Assembly: GCA_035760645.1 (NCBI GenBank)
Contig: DASTSO010000041.1
Location: 1 to 10,034, forward strand
Direction of reading: 5' to 3'
Source: DASSTY01 sp035760645
Lineage (GTDB): Bacteria; Gemmatimonadota; Gemmatimonadetes; Gemmatimonadales; GWC2-71-9
DNA: 10,034 nt
Shown: positions 1 to 7,306 of the stretch, one piece after another
Numbering within the stretch: position 1 is the first letter of the stretch
Layout: each line of letters opens with the position of its first letter
Notes under the pieces: model-generated
Told to the model about the DNA's origin: nothing
The model's input: only the letters and a program-made list of their open reading frames with translations
Databases searched by the model: none
Position numbers and translations under genes: made by a program

Positions 1-38
1 CCCGCCTCTCCCGCCGTCCCGCCCTGTCTCTCCCGCCC
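1..38 (-). other. G-rich 3' flank of the AmpG-like gene
   Basis: On the minus strand this stretch directly follows the TAG stop of the permease gene. It consists of G-runs separated by short spacers (GGGG, then GGG several times), which fits a G-quadruplex-forming pattern. I see no clear stem-loop plus T-tract, so a conventional intrinsic terminator is not supported within the window; one may lie beyond the edge. The TAGGGGC at the stop codon matches the sequence at the stop codons of the two convergent genes ending at 7306 and 7427. Confidence 0.4.
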
Positions 39-1295
39 CTACGCCTCCTCCGGCCGCCCCGCCCGCCGCAGCAGCGGAATCAGCGCGAACGCCGGCAGCC
101 CCAGGACGAAGGTGAGCAGGAAGTACTCCCGGTAGCCCAGCGCCTGCGCGAGCGCGCCGGAGACGGTGCCGACGGCGAGGCGGCTCAGCGCCATGAGCGC
201 GGAGAGGAAGGCGAACTGGAACGCCGCGTAGCGCCGTTCGCAGACCGACATGAGGTAGGCGACGAACGCCGACGTCCCCATCCCCGCGGTGAAGCTCTCG
301 AAGAGCGCGGCGCCGATGATGAGCCCCTTGTCGGGCGCGCCGTGCGCGGCCCAGGTGTAGCCCAGCGCCGAGAGCGCCTGCACGGCGCCCAGCGTCCAGA
401 GCGCGCGCAGGATCCCCCAGCGCGTCGTCACGAGGCCGCCGATGATGGTGCCCACCACGGTGGCGACGAGCCGGCCCGTCGTCACGTAGATGCCGATCTC
501 GTCGAGCGAGAGCTGCCGGTCCACCCAGAACGGCTGCGCCATCGGCTCGAGCGCGGCGACGTCGAGCTTGAAGAGGAGCGCGAAGGCGATCACCGCCCAG
601 ATCCCCGGCCGCGCGAAGAGCGCGCGCACCGGCTCGCCGAGCGGCGCGGCGCGGTCGTGCTCCGCGCGCCGCACCGGCGGGAGGCCCAGCATGAGGAGCG
701 CGAGCACGCCGCAGATCGCCGCGGCGGCGCCGAAGGCGGTGCTCCACCCCCGGTGTCCCGCGAGCGCGATCAGCACGCCGCTCACCAGGAACATCGCGCC
801 GCGGTAGAAGGTGAGCCGCACCGAGTTGGCGACGCCCAGCTCCGCGCTCGTCGTGCTCTCGATGGTGTAGGCGTCGATCGCCACGTCCTGCGTCGCCGAG
901 AGGGTGACGACGGCGACGAGGAGCGCGACGAGCACCGGGAGGCCGCCCGCGCCCAACTGGCCGGCGAAGTGCACCAGCGCGAGCATGAGGAGCGTGAGCA
1001 GCGTGAGGCTGCCCAGCATCCACGCGCGCCGGGTGCCGTAGCGGTCCACCAGCGGGGCCCAGAGGAACTTGAGGATCCACGGCAGCGTCACCGCCTTCAT
1101 CAGGCCGATGGCGACGAGATCCACGCCCTGCGTACGCAGGTAGACGGGAATCGCCTCGTTGACGAGGCCGTAGGGGAAGCCGGAGGCGAAGGCGATCGCC
1201 GCGATCCAGCCGAGCCGCGGGGGGAGCGGGCCGAGCGCCGTGGCGGGGTCGGCCCCGCCGGGCGGCGCGGCCCGTGGGGAGGTGGTGACGGTCAT
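39..1295 (-). CDS. AmpG-like MFS permease
   Basis: A 418-residue major facilitator superfamily protein with about twelve hydrophobic segments. Resemblance to AmpG, the inner-membrane importer of anhydro-muropeptides, is seen in three places: the loop after the second helix (KFLWAPLVDRYGTRR, residues 76-90), the TQDVAIDAY motif (135-143), and a C-terminal block around residues 332-373 (FESFTAGMGTSAFVAYLM and following). Known AmpG proteins have very similar strings at these places. AmpG brings cell-wall fragments into the cytoplasm for recycling; the exact substrate here is inferred and related transporters of other solutes exist. The ATG at 1295 is preceded by pyrimidine-rich sequence with no good Shine-Dalgarno site. 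The gene starts 52 bp after the phosphatase stop and is probably cotranscribed with it. The first 25 residues are a polar Ala/Pro-rich extension before helix 1. Confidence 0.82.
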   Translation of the reverse strand: MTVTTSPRAAPPGGADPATALGPLPPRLGWIAAIAFASGFPYGLVNEAIPVYLRTQGVDLVAIGLMKAVTLPWILKFLWAPLVDRYGTRRAWMLGSLTLLTLLMLALVHFAGQLGAGGLPVLVALLVAVVTLSATQDVAIDAYTIESTTSAELGVANSVRLTFYRGAMFLVSGVLIALAGHRGWSTAFGAAAAICGVLALLMLGLPPVRRAEHDRAAPLGEPVRALFARPGIWAVIAFALLFKLDVAALEPMAQPFWVDRQLSLDEIGIYVTTGRLVATVVGTIIGGLVTTRWGILRALWTLGAVQALSALGYTWAAHGAPDKGLIIGAALFESFTAGMGTSAFVAYLMSVCERRYAAFQFAFLSALMALSRLAVGTVSGALAQALGYREYFLLTFVLGLPAFALIPLLRRAGRPEEA

Positions 1296-1318
1296 CGAGC
1301 GGGGGACGGGGGAAGGGG

Positions 1319-1340
1319 AGCGCGGAGCCAGCGCGGAGCC
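1319..1340. repeat. 11-bp direct duplication in the phosphatase-permease gap
   Basis: Two adjacent perfect copies of an 11-bp unit (AGCGCGGAGCC on the plus strand) occupy part of the 52-bp gap between the phosphatase stop and the permease start. It looks like a slippage duplication. No regulatory role can be read from it. Confidence 0.6.
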
Positions 1341-1347
1341 GGCGGGC

Positions 1348-2433
1348 TCAGCGCAGCACGAGATAGAGCGTGAGCAGGCCCAGCAGCGCGAGCAGCCCGA
1401 TGGCGACGGCGGCCGGCCGCGGCCCCGTCCGCTCGGGCGAGGTCACGGCCGATGCCTCCGCGGCGGCGCCGGCCGGCGCCCCGGTGGGCGCCCCGGTGGG
1501 CGCCCCGGTCGGATCCACGGTCGGATCCACGGCGTGCTCCATGGTGATCGGCTCGCCGTCGGGGAGCGCGAAGCGCTGGTAGCCGACGCCGTCGCCGTGC
1601 CCGGCGACGCCGAGGCCGTCGCCGTCGAAGCGCGCGGCGACGACGGTGACGTTGTCGGGGCCGCCGCGCTCGTTGGCGAGGTCGATCAGCGCGCCGCAGA
1701 ACGCGGGGAGGTCGTCGCCGTGGCGCGTGGCGAAGGCCGCGATCTCGTCCTTGCGCACCACGCCCGAGAGCCCGTCGGAGCAGAGCACGAGGAGGTCGTC
1801 GCGCCGGAGCGCCTGGCGCGTGAGGTCCACCTTGACGCGCGGGTCGGGCCCCAGCGCCTGGAGGATGATGTTGCGCCGCTCGCTCCGCTCGGCCTCCTCC
1901 TCGGTGAGCTCGCCCGCGTCCACCAGGCGCTGCATGAGCGACTGGTCCTTCGTGAGCTGGATCGCCTCGCCGCCGCGCACGAGATAGCCGCGGCTGTCGC
2001 CGACCTGCGTGAGGTAGAGCTCGCCGCCCCACACCCCCGCCGCCGTCACCGTGGTGCCCATCCCGCGCACCTCGGGGTGCGCCGCGGCGTACTCGTAGAG
2101 CCGCGCGTTGGCGTGCTCGACCGCCTCCTTGAGGCGGCCGGCGAACCGCTCCGCCGTCCGCTCGCCGTCGCCGGTCCAGACGCGCATGAGATACTCGTAG
2201 ATCTCCTGCGCCGCCATCGCGCTCGCCAGCTCGCCCGCGGCGGCGCCGCCCATCCCGTCGGCCACCATGAGGAGCGAGCCGCGCTCGCCCACCTCGTGCT
2301 CGCGCACCTCGGGCTGGAGGCTGGCGCGCTGGCGCGTCAGGTCCGCCACGAGGAAGGTGTCCTCGTTGTGGTCGCGCGTGCGCCCGAGATCGGTCTTGCC
2401 GAAGATGGAGATCCGCACCGGCATCGGCGTCAC
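1348..2433 (-). CDS. PP2C-family Ser/Thr protein phosphatase with C-terminal membrane anchor
   Basis: A 361-residue protein, numbered from GTG at 2433. It holds a complete PPM/PP2C metal-dependent phosphatase domain (about residues 7-270), which removes phosphate from Ser/Thr residues of proteins. Visible motifs are RDHNED (20-25), ADGMGG (58-63), VGDSRGY (144-150), CSDGLSG (218-224) and GGPDN (257-261). The metal-binding acidic positions expected in the family (E24, D59, D220, D260) are all present, so it should be active. A flexible linker with four-residue repeats (DPTV, DPTG, GAPT; about 302-322) leads to one hydrophobic helix (340-360) that ends the protein, so the catalytic domain is probably tethered on the cytoplasmic face. 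The GTG overlaps the upstream lipoprotein stop as GTGA, which suggests translational coupling; an ATG at 2424 (residue 4) is an alternative start. The likely partner kinase is at 8186-10030. Confidence 0.93.
   Translation of the reverse strand: MTPMPVRISIFGKTDLGRTRDHNEDTFLVADLTRQRASLQPEVREHEVGERGSLLMVADGMGGAAAGELASAMAAQEIYEYLMRVWTGDGERTAERFAGRLKEAVEHANARLYEYAAAHPEVRGMGTTVTAAGVWGGELYLTQVGDSRGYLVRGGEAIQLTKDQSLMQRLVDAGELTEEEAERSERRNIILQALGPDPRVKVDLTRQALRRDDLLVLCSDGLSGVVRKDEIAAFATRHGDDLPAFCGALIDLANERGGPDNVTVVAARFDGDGLGVAGHGDGVGYQRFALPDGEPITMEHAVDPTVDPTGAPTGAPTGAPAGAAAEASAVTSPERTGPRPAAVAIGLLALLGLLTLYLVLR
1475..1534 (-). repeat. 12-bp minisatellite in the phosphatase linker
   Basis: Five adjacent 12-bp units in phase with the reading frame. 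On the plus strand three read GGCGCCCCGGTG with one variant base, and two read GGATCCACGGTC-like. They encode the xPTG/VDPT tetrapeptide repeats between the catalytic domain and the membrane helix. Each unit adds exactly four residues, so copy-number change alters linker length without a frameshift. Confidence 0.8.
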
Positions 2434-2813
2434 GGGCGCGACTGCCGGGGGATCGTCACCGGCGGCCGCGGATAGCGGCCCGGATCCACGTTCGGCTTGT
2501 GCGGGGCGGGCCGGACGGTGTCGGGCGGCGTCGTGTCGCGCCGGGTGGTGTCGCGCCGGGTCGCGGGCGCCGGCGTCGAGTCGCGGCGGCCCGGCGGCGT
2601 GTCGGCGGTCGCGGGGGCGGGAGGGGTCATCGTGTCTGCCGGGAGAGAAGCGGACGAGTCGCCGGCGCCGGCGGGGGCGCCGGCGGCGCTGCCGGAGACG
2701 GGCCGGGCGTCGCGCCGGCAGCCCGCCAGCCCCGCCGGGGCGAGGGTCGCCAGGGCGAGGAGCGCGAGCGCCCAGCCGGCGCCCGGGGTCGAGCGCGCCG
2801 GCGGGCGCGTCAC
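2430..2813 (-). CDS. Small Pro/Thr-rich putative lipoprotein
   Basis: A 127-residue protein of unknown function. The N-terminus has arginines, then a hydrophobic stretch (about residues 14-30) ending in a canonical lipobox LAG-C (Cys near residue 32), which predicts signal peptidase II processing and lipid attachment. The mature part, about 96 residues, is rich in Pro, Thr, Asp, Ala and Arg, with repeated RRDTT/PPDT-like strings and no recognisable fold, so it is probably disordered. The start is GTG at 2813 with a modest AGG (2821-2823) 7 nt upstream. The stop overlaps the phosphatase start by 4 bp, so the two are almost certainly in one operon. It could help localise or regulate the phosphatase, but this is context only. 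Low complexity makes the exact boundaries less certain than those of its neighbours. Confidence 0.7.
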   Translation of the reverse strand: MTRPPARSTPGAGWALALLALATLAPAGLAGCRRDARPVSGSAAGAPAGAGDSSASLPADTMTPPAPATADTPPGRRDSTPAPATRRDTTRRDTTPPDTVRPAPHKPNVDPGRYPRPPVTIPRQSRP

Positions 2814-2893
2814 CGCGATACCTGAGGCCCGCGAGGGGCCGCGATCGTCACGCGACAGGGTTCCTTCTCGAGCCGGAGGCAGAGGGTTCGGAC

Positions 2894-2922
2894 AATCTAG
2901 GTCCCGGGGCGGAGAGCGTCAA
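2894..2922 (-). promoter_or_regulatory. Sigma-70-type promoter for the lipoprotein-phosphatase-permease unit
   Basis: On the minus strand TTGACG (2922-2917) is separated by exactly 17 bp from TAGATT (2899-2894). Both boxes are close to consensus and stand out in very G+C-rich DNA. Transcription should start near 2887, giving an untranslated leader of about 75 nt before the GTG at 2813. Confidence 0.75.
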
Positions 2923-2955
2923 CGTGGTCATCTGCCGTAAGTCACGATCCGCGTG

Positions 2956-2970
2956 TACCTTGCAGCCATG
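2956..2970 (+). promoter_or_regulatory. -10 box 6 nt before the amidase ATG, probable leaderless start
   Basis: TACCTT at 2956-2961 is followed by six bases and then the ATG at 2968. A transcript starting the usual distance from this box would begin at or next to the A of ATG. The -35 side is weak (CTGCCG at 2932-2937 is the best I see, spacing 18). The same geometry occurs at the kinase gene with a much better -35, which strengthens this call. Confidence 0.5.
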
Positions 2971-4980
2971 CCCACTCGTCAGATGCGGCGCGCCGCGCCG
3001 CTCCTCGCCGCGCTCGCCACGGGCGCGCTCGCCTGCGCGCGCGCCGGCGCCCCCGCGACCGCCGTCGGCCCCGTCACCCGCGCCGACAGCGCCGCGGTGG
3101 CCGCCGGCACCGGCCATCTCCCCGCGGTGCCCGAGGTGCGCGGCCCGCTCGCGCTCCGCGTGGTCTATCCCGGCCCGGCCGACGTGGTCGAGGCGCGCGA
3201 CTCGAACTTCATCTTCGGCTCCGCCGGCGCCGGCGACGCCGCGGTCACCATCAACGGCCAGCCCGCGCAGGTGGCGCCGAACGGCGCCTGGCTCGGCTGG
3301 ATCGCGCTGCCGCCGGGGGCGCCGGGCGACAGTATGATGCGGCTCGAGGTGGTGGCCCGCACCCCGCGCGACTCGGCGCGCACCGTGCTCACCGTGCGCC
3401 GCGCCCCGCGCTTCGCGCCGCCCGCGGGGGCGCGCGTCTGGATCGATCCCGGCTCGCTCCAGCCGCAGGGCCGGCTCTGGATGCCCGCGGGCGAGTACGT
3501 CCCGCTCCGGGTGCGCGCCACTCCGGGCGCCAGCGTGCGGCTGCGGCTCGCCGACGGCACCCTCGTGCCGCTCGCGCCCGACGCCGCGCTCGACGACGTG
3601 CCGTGGGGGATCCGCGCCTTCGACCGCGACACCGGCAACCTCCGCCGCGCGGTGCGCGCCGACCGCTACGCCGGCGTGCTGCGCGCCCGGCCCGTGGGGA
3701 TCGATCCCGGCCCCGTCCTCCCGGGGCTCGCGCCCTTCCCGCCGGCCGTGACGCTGCCGCCCACCGTCGCCGACACCGCGGGCCCCGTGGTCGAGGCGAT
3801 CGTCGGCGCCGACACGGCGCGCGTGCGCTGGCCGCTCCAGCTCGCCGTGCTCGACACGCTGCCCCTCGGCGTCGAGTTCGACGACGACACCCTGGGCCGC
3901 GGCACCACCGACAGCATCACGATCGGCCGTACCTTCCCCGGCGGCACCTACACCTGGTTCTTCCCGACGGGCACCCGCGCCGCCGTGACGGGCCGGATGA
4001 ACGGCGATCTGCGCGTGCGCCTCGCCGCCGGCGCGCAGGCCTGGGTGCCCGCGGGCGACGCGCGCCCGCTCCCGCCGGGCCGGCCCGCGCCCCGCGCCAC
4101 CGTGGGCTCGGTGACGCTGAGCCCCCGCGCCGACCGGCTGCTGCTGCGCGTGCCGCTCAGCGAGCGGATCCCCCACGAGGTGCGGGAGACGCCGCAGGGC
4201 CTCGAGCTCCGGCTCTACGGCGCGGTGAGCGACGTGAACTGGATCCGCTACGGCCCCACCGACACGCTCGTGCGCGGCGTCGCGTGGACCCAGCCCGCGG
4301 GCGACGAGGTCGCGATCCGGGTGGATCTCACGCGCCCCGTCTGGGGCTGGCGCACCCGCTGGGATCGCGGCGACCTCCTCCTCGAGCTCCGCCGCCCGCC
4401 CGCGGTGGACGCGCACCATCCGCTGAAGGGCCGCTTCATCGTGGTGGATCCCGGCCATCCGCCCGCCGGCGCCACCGGCCCCACCGGCCTGCGCGAGCCG
4501 GAGGCGAACCTCGCCGTGGCACTCCGCCTCCGCGACCTCCTCGCCGAGGCCGGCGCGCGCGTCGTGATGACCCGCGAGCGCGACACGGCGATCGACCTCC
4601 TCCCGCGCACCCAGATGGCCGAGCGCCTCGACGCCGAGCTGCTGGTGTCGATCCACAACAACGCGCTGCCCGACGGGGTGAATCCGTTCACGAACAACGG
4701 CACCAGCGTCTTCTACAACCACCTCGCGAGTCTCCCGCTCGCGCGCGCGGTCGAGGGGGCGCTCGTCCGCCGGCTCGGCATCCGCGATCTCGGCGTCGGC
4801 CGCGGCGACCTCGCGCTGGTGCGCCCGACCTGGATGCCGGCGATCCTCACTGAGGGTTTGTTCATGATGGTGCCGGCCCAGGAGGCCGCGCTCCGCTCGC
4901 CCGAGGGCCAGGAGCTCTACGCCCGGGGGGTCTTCGAGGGGATCCGCGCCTACCTCGCCGGTGTTGCACGGGAGCGCTGA
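2968..4980 (+). CDS. Secreted multidomain N-acetylmuramoyl-L-alanine amidase (Amidase_3)
   Basis: A 670-residue enzyme that cleaves the amide bond between MurNAc and L-Ala in peptidoglycan. A signal sequence (residues 1-22, ending ALA-C23) exports it; the site fits signal peptidase I (A-L-A) better than a canonical lipobox. Next come a beta-rich Ig-like segment (about 62-143, with an INGQ turn), further beta-rich regions including an SH3-like stretch (about 150-370), an AMIN-like domain (about 380-477) and the catalytic domain (about 488-668). The zinc-site residues are visible: H497 in DPGHP, E510 in REPE and H563 in SIHNN, with catalytic E629 in LTEG. It is longer than most family members because of the N-terminal beta domains. 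ATG 2968 is preferred over GTG 2953 because the latter overlaps the putative -10 box. The GWxTD-family gene follows after 52 bp, probably in the same operon. Confidence 0.9.
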   Translation: MPTRQMRRAAPLLAALATGALACARAGAPATAVGPVTRADSAAVAAGTGHLPAVPEVRGPLALRVVYPGPADVVEARDSNFIFGSAGAGDAAVTINGQPAQVAPNGAWLGWIALPPGAPGDSMMRLEVVARTPRDSARTVLTVRRAPRFAPPAGARVWIDPGSLQPQGRLWMPAGEYVPLRVRATPGASVRLRLADGTLVPLAPDAALDDVPWGIRAFDRDTGNLRRAVRADRYAGVLRARPVGIDPGPVLPGLAPFPPAVTLPPTVADTAGPVVEAIVGADTARVRWPLQLAVLDTLPLGVEFDDDTLGRGTTDSITIGRTFPGGTYTWFFPTGTRAAVTGRMNGDLRVRLAAGAQAWVPAGDARPLPPGRPAPRATVGSVTLSPRADRLLLRVPLSERIPHEVRETPQGLELRLYGAVSDVNWIRYGPTDTLVRGVAWTQPAGDEVAIRVDLTRPVWGWRTRWDRGDLLLELRRPPAVDAHHPLKGRFIVVDPGHPPAGATGPTGLREPEANLAVALRLRDLLAEAGARVVMTRERDTAIDLLPRTQMAERLDAELLVSIHNNALPDGVNPFTNNGTSVFYNHLASLPLARAVEGALVRRLGIRDLGVGRGDLALVRPTWMPAILTEGLFMMVPAQEAALRSPEGQELYARGVFEGIRAYLAGVARER

Positions 4981-5018
4981 GGCGTCTCCTCCCTGGGTCG
5001 CATCGTCCGCCTGGCTCC

Positions 5019-5024
5019 GAAGGA
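5019..5024 (+). promoter_or_regulatory. Ribosome binding site that fixes the GWxTD-family start
   Basis: GAAGGA lies 8 nt before the ATG at 5033. It is the clearest Shine-Dalgarno site in the window. It supports that ATG, which begins a proper signal peptide, over in-frame codons further upstream such as the one at 4961 inside the amidase gene. Confidence 0.7.
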
Positions 5025-5032
5025 TCCCGCTC

Positions 5033-7306
5033 ATGTCCGCTCGCGCCACTCTCCTCGCGCTCGCCGCGGCCGCGCTCGCGCTTCTCGCGCCGGGCGCGCG
5101 GCCGGCGGCGGCCCAGTCCGTCCCCGACCGCGCCGCGCTCGACCGCTGGCGCGACTCGCTCGCGACGGCGAGCGACTCGACGGCGCTGCTGGCCCTCGAG
5201 CGGCGGATGATCGCCGCCGCCAAGGCCGATCGCGACAACCCGGTGCGGCACCTGCGGCTCGGCTTCCTCGCGCTGCGGCTCGGCGACCTCGGCGGCAAGC
5301 GCCACTACGACGATGCCGCCTCCGAGTTCCAGTGGGCGATCGACCTCCGGCCCCAGTGGCCCTACGCCTGGCTCGGCATGGGCCTCGCCGAGCTCGGCGT
5401 CGGCGACTCGCAGGTCTCGGTCGTCGCCGGGCTGCAGACGATGTTCGGCAAGGACGCCCTCGCGCGCTCGGCGGCGGCGTTCGCCAAGTCGGCCGAGGTG
5501 GATCCGGCCTTCGTGCAGGGCCTCTCCGAGCTCGCCACCACGGCGCTCCGGCAGCGGGTGAACATCCGCCTCAACGTCGCGCTCGACGCGCTGCGGCGGG
5601 CGGCGCACACCGCGGCGGGGACCAACCCCGAGGTGCTCCTCGCGCGCGGCCGGGTCGAGCGCATGGCGGGCGACATCGACTCGGCGCTCGTCGCCTTCCA
5701 GGGCTATCTCCAGCGCGCGCCGGAGGCGAAGAAGGGGATCGCGAGCCTCGAGCTCGCGCGGACCTACTTCGTCGCCGGCTCGCTCGACGGGGTGCCGCTC
5801 TACTACGCCGGCGCCGCGGCCGACGACTCCGCGACCGTGGCCGGCTACCGCGACGACCTCGCCCTCATCGCCGCCGACAGCGACCTCGCCGCCTTCGACC
5901 GCGCGCGCGGCGCCGAGCGGGTGGCGTTCCTGCGCCGCTTCTGGGGCGGCCGCGACGCGGTGAGCCTGCACGACCCCGGCGCGCGGCTCCGCGAGCACTA
6001 CCGGCGGCTCTTCTACGCCCGGCGCAACTTCGCCCTCGTCAGCACGCACCGGCACTACGACATCACCGAGCGCTACCGCTCGGGCAGCCCGGATTTCGAC
6101 GACCGCGGCATCATCTACATCCGCCACGGCGAGCCGACGCTGCGCGCCACCTCGCCCGCGGTGAACGGGCTCGAGCCGAACGAGTCGTGGCGCTACGAGC
6201 GGCCCGACGGCGATCTCCTCTTCCACTTCGTCGCGCGCGAGGACGTGCAGGACTTCAAGCTCGTCGAGAGCCTCTTCGACGTCCTGAGCTTCAGCAACGC
6301 CGTCTACCTCCGGCAGCAGGGCGGGCTCGACCGCAGCCCCGGCGCGCTCACGCTGCTGCAGTCGCGCGACGGCCTCTCGCCGATCTACGGCCGCATCCAG
6401 GGCGCCGGCAGCGTCGGCACCGGCCAGATGCTCGACCAGGAGCGCCGCCAGGGCCAGCGCAGCATCGAGCAGGGCACGCGGAGCGACAGCTACGAGCTGC
6501 ACTTCCCGCAGCCGCTCCGCGCGCAGACCAACGTGCTCGCCGTCGGCGCGGAGAACGGGCAGCCGCTGCTCCAGCTCACCTACGCCATCCCCGGCCAGGA
6601 TCTCCGGCCCGAGACGATGACCGACCGCGGCCCGGTCTACGCGGTGCGGGTGCGCTTCGTGGCGCTCGACCCGCGCGGCAACGTCGTCGCGACGCTCGAC
6701 ACGACGCGCCGCGTGCTCGCCCCGCAGCCGGTGCCGCCCACCGAGCACCTCGTCGGCCGCATCGCGCTGCCCGTGAGCGCCACCGGCACGCTGGGCTATC
6801 GCCTCGCGGTGCAGCAGGGCGAGTCCACCGGCGTCGTCCTCCCGCGCGACAGCGTGCGCGTCGAGGGCGCGGCGCCCACCGCGGCGGACGCCCCCGCGCT
6901 CGGCCTCAGCGACCTCGTCCTCGGCTCGCTCCGGGTGCCGGTGATCTGGCACCGCGACGCCGCCGACACCGTCTGGTTCAACCCGCTGCGCACCTTCCGC
7001 CGCGACGACCACATGCGCCTCTACTACGAGGTGCACGGCCTGACGCCGGGCCAGCCCTACACGACCCAGCTCGTCGTGAAGAAGGGCAACAACGCCGAGG
7101 CCTTCCGCAAGCTGTTCGGCGGCTCGGCCGTGATCAGCCTCAAGTTCGCCGACCAGGCGCAGCGCCCCGAGACGCCGGTCGAGCGCGAGATCAGCCTCGA
7201 CCGCCTCAAGCCCGGCCTCTACGTCCTCGGCATCGCCATCACCGACGCCCAGGGCCGCACCGACTGGCGGCAGCAGGCGTTTCAGGTGGTGGAGGAGAAG
7301 AAATAG
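5033..7306 (+). CDS. Secreted TPR-like / GWxTD-family protein
   Basis: A 757-residue exported protein. A signal peptide (residues 1-27, cleavage after AAA before Q28) is followed by helical TPR-like repeats (about 40-290) with the usual small/large residue pattern (for example DAASEFQWAIDLRP). A GWxTD-family domain follows (about 310-405), recognised by the RRLFYARRNF segment, the RGIIYIRHGEP strand-turn (358-368) and ESWRYERPDGDLLFHF. The family's namesake G-W-x-T-D is replaced by PDFDDRG (353-359). The last 350 residues look beta-rich and I do not recognise them. The biochemical role of GWxTD proteins is not established. Cotranscription with a cell-wall amidase suggests an envelope function, and the TPRs suggest protein binding. 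It ends in TAG at 7304-7306, which is also the first base triplet of a 33-bp inverted-repeat arm. Confidence 0.8.
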   Translation: MSARATLLALAAAALALLAPGARPAAAQSVPDRAALDRWRDSLATASDSTALLALERRMIAAAKADRDNPVRHLRLGFLALRLGDLGGKRHYDDAASEFQWAIDLRPQWPYAWLGMGLAELGVGDSQVSVVAGLQTMFGKDALARSAAAFAKSAEVDPAFVQGLSELATTALRQRVNIRLNVALDALRRAAHTAAGTNPEVLLARGRVERMAGDIDSALVAFQGYLQRAPEAKKGIASLELARTYFVAGSLDGVPLYYAGAAADDSATVAGYRDDLALIAADSDLAAFDRARGAERVAFLRRFWGGRDAVSLHDPGARLREHYRRLFYARRNFALVSTHRHYDITERYRSGSPDFDDRGIIYIRHGEPTLRATSPAVNGLEPNESWRYERPDGDLLFHFVAREDVQDFKLVESLFDVLSFSNAVYLRQQGGLDRSPGALTLLQSRDGLSPIYGRIQGAGSVGTGQMLDQERRQGQRSIEQGTRSDSYELHFPQPLRAQTNVLAVGAENGQPLLQLTYAIPGQDLRPETMTDRGPVYAVRVRFVALDPRGNVVATLDTTRRVLAPQPVPPTEHLVGRIALPVSATGTLGYRLAVQQGESTGVVLPRDSVRVEGAAPTAADAPALGLSDLVLGSLRVPVIWHRDAADTVWFNPLRTFRRDDHMRLYYEVHGLTPGQPYTTQLVVKKGNNAEAFRKLFGGSAVISLKFADQAQRPETPVEREISLDRLKPGLYVLGIAITDAQGRTDWRQQAFQVVEEKK

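Noticed and set aside
1240..2475. Plus-strand open frame opposite the phosphatase gene
   Set aside because: The minus strand carries all PP2C motifs; this frame is an antisense artefact.
2953..2955. GTG as the amidase start
   Set aside because: It would overlap the putative -10 box and has no Shine-Dalgarno site; ATG at 2968 gives a better signal peptide.
2848..5298. Long minus-strand open frame (about 816 codons) opposite the amidase gene
   Set aside because: Its product is Arg/Gly/Ala/His-rich with no family motifs, whereas the plus strand encodes a complete amidase with its zinc site. Long antisense frames are common in DNA this G+C-rich.
4862..7036. Long minus-strand open frame opposite the GWxTD-family gene
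   Set aside because: Low-complexity Arg/Ala/Glu/Val composition, no start signals, and the plus strand has a signal peptide and recognisable domains.
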